NCBI GenBank assembly: GCA_944320995.1
Contig: CALUJQ010000005.1
Coordinates: forward strand, 50,773 to 114,772
Source of the DNA: an uncultured Barnesiella sp.
GTDB taxonomy: Bacteria; Bacteroidota; Bacteroidia; Bacteroidales; Barnesiellaceae
DNA length: 64,000 nt
Reading direction: 5' to 3'
Below, one piece after another: positions 24,571 through 32,669 of the stretch (positions are counted from its first letter, which is position 1; each line of letters opens with the position of its first letter). The notes under the pieces were generated by a model that did not search any database, was not told the origin of the DNA, and saw nothing but the letters and a program-made list of their open reading frames with translations. Position numbers and translations under genes: made by a program.

Positions 24571-25590
24571 TTAGTGAGCCGATTCGAATTCTTCGAGAAA
24601 CCGCACATCGTTCTCCGAGAACATGCGCAGGTCTTTCACCTTATATTTAAGGTTGGTAACCCGCTCGATACCCATGCCCAAGGCATATCCGCTATATACC
24701 TTGCTGTCGATGCCGCAGGCTTCGAGTACGTTGGGATCGACCATTCCGCAGCCCAAAATTTCTACCCAACCGGTATGTTTGCAGAACGCACAACCTTTGC
24801 CGCCACAGATGTTGCACGAAATATCCATTTCGGCCGAAGGTTCGGTGAAGGGGAAATAGGAGGGGCGCAGGCGTATTTGTGTTTCGTTGCCGAACATTTC
24901 TTTGGCGAAATAAAGCAGCGCCTGTTTCAAATCGGCAAACGATACGTTCTTGTCGATATAAAGGGCCTCTACTTGGTGGAAGAAACAGTGAGCCCGGTAA
25001 GAGATTGCCTCATTGCGATAAACACGGCCCGGGCAAATGATGCGGATAGGGGGCTGTGCATGCTCCATCGTGCGGGTTTGTACCGACGAGGTGTGTGTAC
25101 GGAGCAGAATATCGGGCGAACGTTGTATGAAGAAGGTATCCTGCATGTCGCGGGCGGGGTGGTCTTCGGCGAAGTTCAAGGCCGAGAATACGTGCCAGTC
25201 GTCTTCGATTTCAGGACCTTCGGCAATGGAGAAGCCCAAGCGGGAGAAAATATCGCATATTTCGTTTTTTACCAGCGAGAGCGGGTGCCTCGACCCCAAT
25301 GGAATGGGGTAGGCCGTGCGGGTCAAATCGAGTTGCTGTTCGTCGGAATGATTATCTTCAAACTCACTTTTCAGTTGATTGATTCTTTCGATAGCGAGTT
25401 CTTTCAACTCGTTCAACTGTTTGCCCACCTCTCTTTTTTGCTCGGCGGCTACGGTTCTGAAATCGTTGAACAGTTGCGAAATTTCACCTTTTTTACTGAG
25501 GTATTTGATGCGTATATTTTCTAAGTCCTCTGATTTAGAAACTTTTAATGCCTCTATCTCTGCTTTGATGCGTTGGATTTTCTCAATCAT
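24571..25590 (-). CDS. pheS: Phenylalanyl-tRNA synthetase alpha subunit
   Basis: Starting at the ATG at 25590 (MIEKIQRIKAEIEALKV) gives 339 residues. It has an N-terminal coiled coil that contacts tRNA (about 1-90), then the class II core with motif 1 (HPLSLVKNEICDIFSRLGF), motif 2 (RVYRNEAISYRAHCFFHQVEAL) and motif 3 (YALGMGIERVTNLKY). It attaches phenylalanine to tRNA-Phe with PheT, which is not in the window. It is the first gene of pheS-crcB-nth and has its own -7 box. Confidence 0.97.
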   Translation of the reverse strand: MIEKIQRIKAEIEALKVSKSEDLENIRIKYLSKKGEISQLFNDFRTVAAEQKREVGKQLNELKELAIERINQLKSEFEDNHSDEQQLDLTRTAYPIPLGSRHPLSLVKNEICDIFSRLGFSIAEGPEIEDDWHVFSALNFAEDHPARDMQDTFFIQRSPDILLRTHTSSVQTRTMEHAQPPIRIICPGRVYRNEAISYRAHCFFHQVEALYIDKNVSFADLKQALLYFAKEMFGNETQIRLRPSYFPFTEPSAEMDISCNICGGKGCAFCKHTGWVEILGCGMVDPNVLEACGIDSKVYSGYALGMGIERVTNLKYKVKDLRMFSENDVRFLEEFESAH

Positions 25591-25617
25591 GCCTGTGTAA
25601 TTTCTATATTTGAATTG

Positions 25618-25625
25618 CAAATTTA
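25618..25625 (-). promoter_or_regulatory. -7 box (TAAATTTG) of pheS
   Basis: A TAnnTTTG match on the minus strand, 27 nt before the pheS ATG. Confidence 0.5.
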
Positions 25626-25721
25626 GTAATAATTGGTGTCTTGCCGGGTGGATTTTGGGGAAATATTTTTCTTCGACGAATAAAAAAGCGTAATTTCTCG
25701 GGAAAAATCTTTCTTTATTGT

Positions 25722-25729
25722 TACTTTTG
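25722..25729 (+). promoter_or_regulatory. -7 box (TACTTTTG) of tilS
   Basis: A TAnnTTTG match on the plus strand, 27 nt before the tilS ATG at 25757. It also supports the choice of that start. Confidence 0.5.
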
Positions 25730-25756
25730 TTACAAGTTTTAAGCAAAATTCTCGCT

Positions 25757-27103
25757 ATGGCTCTCTCCTCGTTTTTGCAAAATATAGAACGATTTATTGA
25801 AGAAGAACGGCTTTTGAATCGGACGGCTCCGATTATCGTCGGGGTGAGCGGCGGTGCCGACTCGATTGCTTTGCTGCATGTACTCGACCGGTTGGGTTAT
25901 TCGTGTATAGCGTGTCATTGCAATTTCAATTTAAGGGGCGAAGAGTCTTTGCGAGACAGGGATTTCGCCCGGGATACTGCTCGGGCGTGGCATATCCCGT
26001 TTGAGGAAATTTCGTTCGATACGCTTGATTTTGCACAGGCACATAACCTTTCGGTCGAGATGGCATGCCGGCAGTTGCGGTATGAGTGGTTCGAAGAGAA
26101 ACGGGTGCAGCACGATGCGCAAGCCATTGCCGTGGCACATCATCGAGATGACAGTGTGGAGACCCTTTTGCTGAATTTGATTCGTGGAACGGGGATTGCC
26201 GGATTGACATCGATGCGCCCGCAGAATGGATTTGTCGTGCGGCCGTTGCTCATGGTTTCGAGGAAAGAGATAGAGGCTTATCTGTCGTCTCAAAATCTGC
26301 CTTATGTGGTTGACCATACCAATTTGGAGCCGGTTTATGTGCGAAACAAGATACGTTTGCAGGTATTGCCTTTGTTGCGCACGATCAACCCGTCGGTCGA
26401 TGCTTCCATATATTCCTCCATGCAGAACCTCAGAGAGACCGACCGGGTGTATCGAGATGCCATAGCCCGGCAAAAACAGGAGGTGCCTGAATATAAAGGC
26501 TGCTATATCCATATCCCCATTGTTAAACTCAAATCGCTTCCGTCGCCGAAAGCCTTTTTGTTTGAGTTGTTATCGCCTTATGGTTTCGTTCCGGAACAGA
26601 TAAACGAGATACTGTCGATATGCGAAGGTTTGTCGGGGAAACAAATTTTGTCTCCCGGGTATCGGTTGATCAAGGATAGAGATGCGTTGATGCTGGAACC
26701 GAGAGAAGACGATGCTGCGGCCGATGTTGTCGTGAGTATCGATACCCTTCAAGAGGCTGCGACGCTGTTGCAGGGCAATCTGTCCTATCGTTGTGTGGAG
26801 AATGAAAATTACCAGCCTCCCCGAGATAAGTCCCATGCCTCTTTCGATGTAGATAAATTGACCTTCCCGTTGGTCGTGCGCCGGTGGAGAGTAGGGGATC
26901 GCTTTATCCCGTTCGGTATGAAAGGAAGTCGCAAATTGAGCGATTATTTCAGTGACAAGAAATATTCTTTAATCGATAAATCCAATGCTTTGCTACTCTG
27001 TTCGGGCGATACGGTCATTTGGATATTGGGCGAGCGGGTGGCCGAAGGATTCCGGATAACCGAGGCAACGAAAAAGATTGTAGAGTTTAATTATAAAAAA
27101 TAG
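25757..27103 (+). CDS. tilS: tRNA(Ile)-lysidine synthase
   Basis: A 448-residue protein from the ATG at 25757 (MALSSFLQNIERF); an upstream in-frame ATG at 25718 lies before the promoter box. The N-type ATP pyrophosphatase loop GVSGGADSIALLHVL is at about 30-44, and the family helix is VAHHRDDSVETLLLNLIRGTG. A TilS C-terminal domain (RRWRVGDRFIPFGMKGSRKLSDYF) completes it. It converts the wobble cytidine of the AUA-reading tRNA-Ile to lysidine, an essential step. Its last codons form the left arm of a long hairpin that reaches the rho promoter. Confidence 0.96.
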   Translation: MALSSFLQNIERFIEEERLLNRTAPIIVGVSGGADSIALLHVLDRLGYSCIACHCNFNLRGEESLRDRDFARDTARAWHIPFEEISFDTLDFAQAHNLSVEMACRQLRYEWFEEKRVQHDAQAIAVAHHRDDSVETLLLNLIRGTGIAGLTSMRPQNGFVVRPLLMVSRKEIEAYLSSQNLPYVVDHTNLEPVYVRNKIRLQVLPLLRTINPSVDASIYSSMQNLRETDRVYRDAIARQKQEVPEYKGCYIHIPIVKLKSLPSPKAFLFELLSPYGFVPEQINEILSICEGLSGKQILSPGYRLIKDRDALMLEPREDDAAADVVVSIDTLQEAATLLQGNLSYRCVENENYQPPRDKSHASFDVDKLTFPLVVRRWRVGDRFIPFGMKGSRKLSDYFSDKKYSLIDKSNALLLCSGDTVIWILGERVAEGFRITEATKKIVEFNYKK

Positions 27104-27130
27104 TTAAAATTCAAACTTAATTTTACAATC

Positions 27131-27309
27131 TTTGTTTTGTTTGGTAAATCAGCCGTATATTTGTCTGGTGAATTACGTGGTAAAGATTCTATACGTAATA
27201 AAACTTCAAAAAAATCCAATAATTATATTTGTTTTGTCGGCCGGTATGTGATTACATACAGGTAACTCTAATAGATATAATAAAGTGTAAATCATATTTA
27301 TTTTTATTC
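27131..27309 (+). promoter_or_regulatory. rho promoter and 140-nt leader
   Basis: TTTG at 27131-27134 and TATATTTG at 27156-27163, spaced by 21 nt, are a near-ideal Bacteroides promoter. They leave an untranslated leader of about 140 nt before the rho ATG. The AT-rich region before it pairs aaagattgta (27073-27082, in the end of tilS) with tacaatcttt (27124-27133), a possible tilS terminator touching the -33 element. The long leader could serve Rho autoregulation, as known for rho in other bacteria; this is inference. Confidence 0.6.
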
Positions 27310-29385
27310 ATGTATAATATTTTAGAATTGAGCGCTAAAACTCTCGACCAGTTGAAAGTGATAGCTGCTGAAATGGGTATCCAAAAAATCGATAGTACCG
27401 GACAGGAAGACCTTATTTACAAAATCCTTGACCAACAAGCTATCGATATGGCGAGCAAAGCCGCCGCGAATCCTCCTGCCCCTAAAAAAAGAGGTCCTAA
27501 GCCTAAGAAAAATAAAGAAAAAGCGGTATCTGAAAAGGCCAAAGAACCCACAGAAGATAAAGCGAATCTAAAATCGGAAACTCCCGAGGCAACGGTAGAA
27601 TCGGGAAACGCTAACGAACCTAAAAAGAGGGGACGGAAGAAAAAAGGCGATGTCGCCAAAGAGGCTAAGGCTGAAGATGAAAAAGTACAGCACGACACCA
27701 CAATGACAAAAGATATACCTTCAATAATCGAAGAAACCGGATTAGCTTCTCACCCGGCATTGAAAGAACCGGTCGCCGAGTTGTTTGAAAATTTGAAAGA
27801 GACTGTTCCGACTCCCGAAAGTGAAGCTGCGACAGTTTCGGTTGAACCGGAGTCTCAACAAAGCAACCCGGAAGAGCAGCCCAAACAACGTAAACGGATA
27901 CAGAAAAAAAATATTCCGGTCGAACAACCCAACGAGAATCAAAAGCAAAAATCTCAACAACCTACCTTGTCACTCCCCGTTGTAACAGACTCCCCAGCTG
28001 CTGAGGAGAACAAACGGGTTGAGAATCCGCAGCCGCAGAACCATCAATCACAAGGACAACAACAACCTGTATTGTCTCCTATGCCTACATCGTCGTTGCA
28101 GACTTTCTTCCCGCATAGCGAGAAACAGCGCTTCGTCCCCCGGGGACAACGCACATTCATTGCCCAAAATAGGAATAATCAGAATAACGTCGGGAACAAC
28201 AATCAAAACCAAACGGCTCAACAACCGGTTGCTCCCGAGCCGAAAGCCGTTGAAAAAGCGTATGATTTCGACGGCATATTAACCGGGGTAGGCGTTTTGG
28301 AAATGATGCCCGACGGGTATGGATTCCTCCGCTCTTCGGATTACAATTATCTTACATCGCCCGACGATGTGTATGTATCGCAATCGCAAATCAAGTTGTT
28401 CGGGTTGAAAACCGGCGATGTTGTAGAAGGCCCTATTCGTCCGCCCAAGGAAGGTGAGAAATATTTCCCGCTCGTGAAGGTGGACAAAATCAATGGCCGC
28501 ACACCCGAATATGTGCGTGACCGGGTACCGTTCGACCACCTTACACCTCTTTTCCCCGATGAAAAATTCGATTTGACCAGTGGAAAATATTGCAATTTGT
28601 CCACTCGGGTAGTCGATATGTTTTCGCCCATAGGAAAAGGCCAACGCGGATTGATTGTGGCTCCCCCGAAAACCGGTAAAACCGTGTTGTTGAAAGATAT
28701 AGCCAATGCCATATCGGAAAATCACCCCGAGGTTTATATGATTATCCTCTTGATCGACGAACGTCCCGAAGAGGTAACCGACATGGCCCGCAGCGTAAAA
28801 GCCGAGGTTATCTCATCGACTTTCGATGAGCCGGCCGAACGTCACGTAAAAGTGGCCAGTATCGTTTTGGAAAAGGCCAAACGCATGGTAGAGTGCGGTC
28901 ACGATGTGGTCATTTTGCTCGACTCCATTACCCGTCTGGCGAGAGCTTACAATACGGTATCTCCTGCATCGGGCAAGGTGCTGTCGGGTGGCGTCGATGC
29001 CAATGCCCTGCACAAGCCCAAACGCTTCTTCGGTGCAGCCCGTAATATCGAGAACGGCGGTAGCCTCACCATCATTGCTACGGCATTGACCGAGACCGGC
29101 TCGAAGATGGACGAAGTGATTTTCGAGGAGTTCAAGGGTACGGGTAATATGGAATTGCAGCTCGACCGCAAACTTTCGAACAAACGTATTTTCCCGGCTG
29201 TCGATATTACAGCTTCGAGTACGCGTCGCGACGACTTGTTATTACCCAAAGATACGCTCAACCGCATGTGGATATTGCGCCGCTACCTCTCCGATATGAA
29301 CTCGATAGAGGCAATGGAATTTATGCGGGATCGCATGGAGCGTACCTCTTCAAACGAGGAGCTCCTGCTGTCGATGAACGATTGA
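27310..29385 (+). CDS. rho: Transcription termination factor Rho with long disordered insert
   Basis: The 691-residue product starts at the ATG at 27310 ([16 protein letters not shown]). Domains in order are the Rho N-terminal helical domain (1-45), a low-complexity insert of about 270 residues (48-315) that is first K/P/E-rich ([23 protein letters not shown]) and then Q/N-rich, the RNA-binding cold-shock fold (DGYGFLRS, about 318-395), and the RecA-type motor with Walker A APPKTGKT (451-458), Walker [14 protein letters not shown] and the Q/R loops. It is about 270 residues longer than the 420-residue enteric Rho. Such inserts are known in Bacteroides Rho, where the disordered region supports condensate formation. 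Confidence 0.97.
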   Translation: MYNILELSAKTLDQLKVIAAEMGIQKIDSTGQEDLIYKILDQQAIDMASKAAANPPAPKKRGPKPKKNKEKAVSEKAKEPTEDKANLKSETPEATVESGNANEPKKRGRKKKGDVAKEAKAEDEKVQHDTTMTKDIPSIIEETGLASHPALKEPVAELFENLKETVPTPESEAATVSVEPESQQSNPEEQPKQRKRIQKKNIPVEQPNENQKQKSQQPTLSLPVVTDSPAAEENKRVENPQPQNHQSQGQQQPVLSPMPTSSLQTFFPHSEKQRFVPRGQRTFIAQNRNNQNNVGNNNQNQTAQQPVAPEPKAVEKAYDFDGILTGVGVLEMMPDGYGFLRSSDYNYLTSPDDVYVSQSQIKLFGLKTGDVVEGPIRPPKEGEKYFPLVKVDKINGRTPEYVRDRVPFDHLTPLFPDEKFDLTSGKYCNLSTRVVDMFSPIGKGQRGLIVAPPKTGKTVLLKDIANAISENHPEVYMIILLIDERPEEVTDMARSVKAEVISSTFDEPAERHVKVASIVLEKAKRMVECGHDVVILLDSITRLARAYNTVSPASGKVLSGGVDANALHKPKRFFGAARNIENGGSLTIIATALTETGSKMDEVIFEEFKGTGNMELQLDRKLSNKRIFPAVDITASSTRRDDLLLPKDTLNRMWILRRYLSDMNSIEAMEFMRDRMERTSSNEELLLSMND

Positions 29386-29433
29386 CACAGAGCAGGCTGT
29401 TGAGGGGACAAAGTCCCCACGGATATAAAGAGC

Positions 29434-29462
29434 CCCGGGCGTTCGGCCAGAACGCCCGGGGT
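29434..29462 (+). terminator. Strong intrinsic terminator after rho
   Basis: A perfect 12-bp GC-rich stem (ccccgggcgttc / gaacgcccgggg) with a 5-nt loop, followed by TTTCCTGTTTTT. It lies 48 nt past the rho stop; a smaller repeat, gggga/tcccc, lies between them. Confidence 0.93.
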
Positions 29463-29509
29463 TTCCTGTTTTTAGTATCGATATGGATTATACCTGCAAT
29501 AAAATTTCT

Positions 29510-29517
29510 ACCTTTGT
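29510..29517 (+). promoter_or_regulatory. -7 box (TACCTTTG) of the ybaK-like gene
   Basis: A TAnnTTTG match on the plus strand, 18 nt before the ATG at 29536. Confidence 0.5.
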
Positions 29518-29535
29518 CACATTATTCAACGGGTT

Positions 29536-30012
29536 ATGAAAATAAATAAAACCAATGCGGCCCGATTGCTGGATCGTGCGAAAATTACTTACGAACTGAT
29601 CCCTTATGAGGTCGATGAAAACAATTTGGCAGCTACCCACGTGGCCGAACAGTTGGGTGAGAATATAGACCAAGTATTCAAGACACTGGTGCTGAGAGGC
29701 GACAAACATGGGATATTCGTCTGCGTCGTCCCGGGTGACAAAGAGGTGGATTTGAAAAAAGCGGCAAAAATATCGGGGAATAAAAGTGCCGAAATGCTGG
29801 CTATGAAGGAGCTGCTCCCGGTTACGGGGTATATTCGGGGAGGCTGTTCTCCCATAGGCATGAAGAAAAACTATCCGATATATATTCAAGAGAGTTGCCG
29901 TTTGCACGATTATATCTATATCAGTGCCGGCCAACGGGGATTGCAGATAAAAATAGCCCCGGCCAATCTCATCGCTTTTGTCTCGGCCCAAGTAGGCGAC
30001 GTGATCGGTTAG
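29536..30012 (+). CDS. ybaK: Cys-tRNA(Pro)/Cys-tRNA(Cys) deacylase, YbaK/EbsC family
   Basis: A 158-residue single-domain protein of the prolyl-tRNA synthetase editing-domain family. Markers are the start KINKTNAARLLDRAKITYEL, FKTLVLRGDKHGIFVCVVPGDKEVDLKKAAK, where the lysine after VPGD is expected to be catalytic, and GYIRGGCSPIGMKK. It hydrolyses tRNA-Pro mischarged with cysteine in trans. It has its own promoter after the rho terminator, and it meets the Nudix gene tail to tail with a 4-nt overlap. Confidence 0.93.
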   Translation: MKINKTNAARLLDRAKITYELIPYEVDENNLAATHVAEQLGENIDQVFKTLVLRGDKHGIFVCVVPGDKEVDLKKAAKISGNKSAEMLAMKELLPVTGYIRGGCSPIGMKKNYPIYIQESCRLHDYIYISAGQRGLQIKIAPANLIAFVSAQVGDVIG

Positions 30013-30536
30013 TCGTGTATCAATCCGATAGCTTTCAAAAGCATAGGTTCTATACGCAGGAATTCCTGCTCGAAGTTGGGCGTAAAAACCGCTTTACCGA
30101 TGTTTTGGCGTATCTCGGAGAAGGTCCAGTATCTGCCCTCTTCGATTTCGACCGGATCGATTGTTATCTCCCCGTCGTAAACGGTGAAGAAGGCGTGTAC
30201 CATTTCTTGTTCCCGATCCGAATCGAAGATATAGGAAATTGCCGGGTGAGGGGTGAACCGGGTTACTCCCAACTCTTCGCGGACTTCGCGGGCCAAAGCC
30301 TCCTCGGTCGTTTCGCCGTAATCTACGTGTCCTCCTACGGCGGTATCCCACTTGCCGGGTTGTATATCTTTGTCTTTTGAGCGTTTCTGTAAATAAAGTT
30401 CTCCGTTCGGGTTGAGAATATGCAGGTGTACGACCGGGTGGAGCAGTCGGGAACCGTTGTGGCATTCCCGGCGGGTTGCTTTCCCGATAACCTTCCCTTG
30501 CTCGTCGATTAGCGGGAACCATTCTTCGTTACTCAT
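30009..30536 (-). CDS. Nudix hydrolase (isopentenyl-diphosphate-isomerase-like subfamily)
   Basis: The 175 residues contain the Nudix box GHVDYGETTEEALAREVREELG (about 71-92), which fits Gx5Ex7REUxEExGU. The N-terminal EEWFPLIDEQGKVIGKATRREC and LLHPVVHLHIL match the IDI/YfcD-like Nudix group, but the IDI active-site TCCSHP cysteine is absent, so it is probably a diphosphohydrolase and not an isomerase. The substrate is unknown. Its start overlaps the topB stop by 4 nt (ATGA), so it is translated from the topB message. Confidence 0.88.
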   Translation of the reverse strand: MSNEEWFPLIDEQGKVIGKATRRECHNGSRLLHPVVHLHILNPNGELYLQKRSKDKDIQPGKWDTAVGGHVDYGETTEEALAREVREELGVTRFTPHPAISYIFDSDREQEMVHAFFTVYDGEITIDPVEIEEGRYWTFSEIRQNIGKAVFTPNFEQEFLRIEPMLLKAIGLIHD

Positions 30537-32599
30537 GATTCTGGATTGGTGTTAGGTTTATAATCTCGAATGCGTTTATTTAGAGTCTCACGGTCGAAAG
30601 GTTGTCCGTTTTCACCGAAAGGCAGGCGGAATGTACATCCTTCTTTCCAACGGCTGCACCCATAGGCTGTTTTCCCTTGTATGACTTGCCCTGCGTGGCA
30701 TACGGGACATAACAGCGGTTGTTCCGATTCCCCTTTTTCCCCGTTTGGGACACTTTTTTTCTTTTTCGGTTTGGCGGTTTTGGGAGAGGACCCCGTTTTT
30801 TTCGGGGTTTCGGCCGGAGGTTCCGAGGCTGTTATTCGCCCCGAATTATCGCTTAACACGTGCAAGACGATTTCGCTGACCATCTTTTTCAACTCTTCCA
30901 AAAAATCGGCGGCTCGATATTCGTTCCGTTCTATTTTGCGCAGTTTGTTTTCCCAAATACCGGTCAACTCGGCCGATTTCAATAATTCGTCACGAATCGT
31001 CCCGATAAGTTCTATCCCGGTTTGCGTGGCGATTAAGTTCTTTTTCTCTTTACGAATATAGTGGCGCTTGAAGAGAGTCTCGATAATTGCGGCACGGGTA
31101 GAGGGGCGTCCGATACCATTTTCCTTCAATGCGTCTCGTAACTCTTCATCTTCGACCGATTTACCGGCGGTCTCCATGGCTCGTAGTAGAGTAGCTTCGG
31201 TATAAGGTTTAGGCGGTTGAGTCCATTTCTCGGCCAAAGACGGGGTATGAGGTCCCGATTCTCCTTTGATAAAAGTGGGTAGAGTCCGCTCGGAATCCTC
31301 GCCGGTATCTTCTTCTTTTCCAAATACGATGCGCCATCCGGGAGACAAAATCTGCTTACCGGTTGCTTTAAACTCGATTTGGTTTACTTCGCCCAGCACT
31401 ACCGTATTGGAGACTACGCAGTCGGGATAAAAGGCCGCGATGAAACGGCGAACCACCAAGTCGTAAATTTTTTGCTCTTCGGCCGTAAGGTTGGACGCTT
31501 TTACGTTGGTAGGGATAATGGCGTGGTGATCGGTCACTTTGGAGTTGTCGAAAACCTTTTTGCTCTTGGGGATTTTCCCGGTTTGTAATGGAGCGGTCAA
31601 CGTCGCATAAGCAGTCAGTGCCGACAATATTCCCGGCACCTTGGGATATATGTCGTCGCTCAGGAAAGTGGTATCTACACGGGGGTAGGTCGTTACCTTT
31701 TTCTCGTAAAGCGACTGAATGATTTTTAAGGTGTTCTCGGCCGAGTAGGCAAATTTCTTGTTGCACTCGACCTGTAAACTGGTCAAGTCGAAGAGCCTCG
31801 GAGGAGCCTCTTTCCCCTGTTTGGTCGTTATGTCGGTAACGGTAAAAGGGAATCCTTCTATTTTTTGCAGGAAATCTTGTCCTTCTGCTTCGGATTGGAA
31901 TTTCCCTTGGGTGACCGAGAATGCGGTTTCCCGGTATATTGTTTTCAATTCCCAATAGGGCTGGGGAACAAAGTTTTCGATTTCGAGTTGTCGGTTGACA
32001 ATGAGCGCCAAGGTAGGTGTCTGGACTCTCCCGATGGAGAGGACTTGCCGGTTCTGTCCGTATTTGAGCGTATAGAGACGGGTGGCGTTCATACCCAACA
32101 ACCAGTCGCCGATGGCTCGTGATAATCCCGCAAAATAGAGCGAATCGAAATCGGTTTGGGGTTTGAGATTTTGGAATCCTTCCCGAATGGACTCTTCGGT
32201 CAACGACGAAATCCAAAGTCGGTAAACGGGACACCGGCAGGCCGCCTTTTGCATAACCCACCGTTGAATGAGTTCTCCCTCTTGCCCGGCATCGCCGCAG
32301 TTGATGACAGCCTCGGCTTTCGACATGAGCGACTCGATAATTTCAAATTGCTTTTCGATGCCTTTGTCGGGAATCAGTTTGATACCGAACCGGGTTGGAA
32401 TCATAGGCAACGAGCGCAAAGTCCATTGTTTCCACTGGTCGGTATATTCATGAGGCTCTTTTAAGGTGCATAAATGCCCGAAGGTCCATGTCACTTGATA
32501 GCCGTTTCCCTCGTAGTATCCGTCATGTCGGCTTTTGGCGCCTACTATATCGGCTATTTCTTTGGCTACACTGGGTTTTTCGGCTACGCATACTTTCAT
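30533..32599 (-). CDS. topB: DNA topoisomerase III (type IA)
   Basis: The 688-residue protein has a Toprim domain with E7 (CVAEKPSVAKEIAD) and the metal site in NCGDAGQEGELIQRW (DAGQEGE replaces the usual DADREGE, as in other Bacteroidetes). Catalytic Y305 sits in TTYPRVDT, and the strand-gating core follows. The C-terminus has a lysine-rich linker and a zinc-binding tail (CPVCHAGQ...YGCSRWKEGC). It decatenates and relaxes DNA during replication and recombination. It has its own -7 box, and a Nudix gene is coupled behind it. Confidence 0.95.
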   Translation of the reverse strand: MKVCVAEKPSVAKEIADIVGAKSRHDGYYEGNGYQVTWTFGHLCTLKEPHEYTDQWKQWTLRSLPMIPTRFGIKLIPDKGIEKQFEIIESLMSKAEAVINCGDAGQEGELIQRWVMQKAACRCPVYRLWISSLTEESIREGFQNLKPQTDFDSLYFAGLSRAIGDWLLGMNATRLYTLKYGQNRQVLSIGRVQTPTLALIVNRQLEIENFVPQPYWELKTIYRETAFSVTQGKFQSEAEGQDFLQKIEGFPFTVTDITTKQGKEAPPRLFDLTSLQVECNKKFAYSAENTLKIIQSLYEKKVTTYPRVDTTFLSDDIYPKVPGILSALTAYATLTAPLQTGKIPKSKKVFDNSKVTDHHAIIPTNVKASNLTAEEQKIYDLVVRRFIAAFYPDCVVSNTVVLGEVNQIEFKATGKQILSPGWRIVFGKEEDTGEDSERTLPTFIKGESGPHTPSLAEKWTQPPKPYTEATLLRAMETAGKSVEDEELRDALKENGIGRPSTRAAIIETLFKRHYIRKEKKNLIATQTGIELIGTIRDELLKSAELTGIWENKLRKIERNEYRAADFLEELKKMVSEIVLHVLSDNSGRITASEPPAETPKKTGSSPKTAKPKKKKSVPNGEKGESEQPLLCPVCHAGQVIQGKTAYGCSRWKEGCTFRLPFGENGQPFDRETLNKRIRDYKPNTNPES

Positions 32600-32630
32600 T
32601 TTCGCAGTAAACTTTCGGTTTTTATGGCTG

Positions 32631-32638
32631 CAAAGTTA
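32631..32638 (-). promoter_or_regulatory. -7 box (TAACTTTG) of topB
   Basis: A TAnnTTTG match on the minus strand, 31 nt before the topB ATG. Confidence 0.5.
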
Positions 32639-32669
32639 CATTTTTATTTTCATTCTTCCTCGCATTCTT

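Noticed and set aside
30009..30536. Nudix protein as true isopentenyl-diphosphate isomerase
   Set aside because: The conserved IDI active-site cysteine motif is missing and the Nudix box is the hydrolase type.
31368..32261. 297-codon minus-strand open frame within topB
   Set aside because: Overlaps topB in another frame; no homologous motif and rich in arginine, as expected of a frame shadow.
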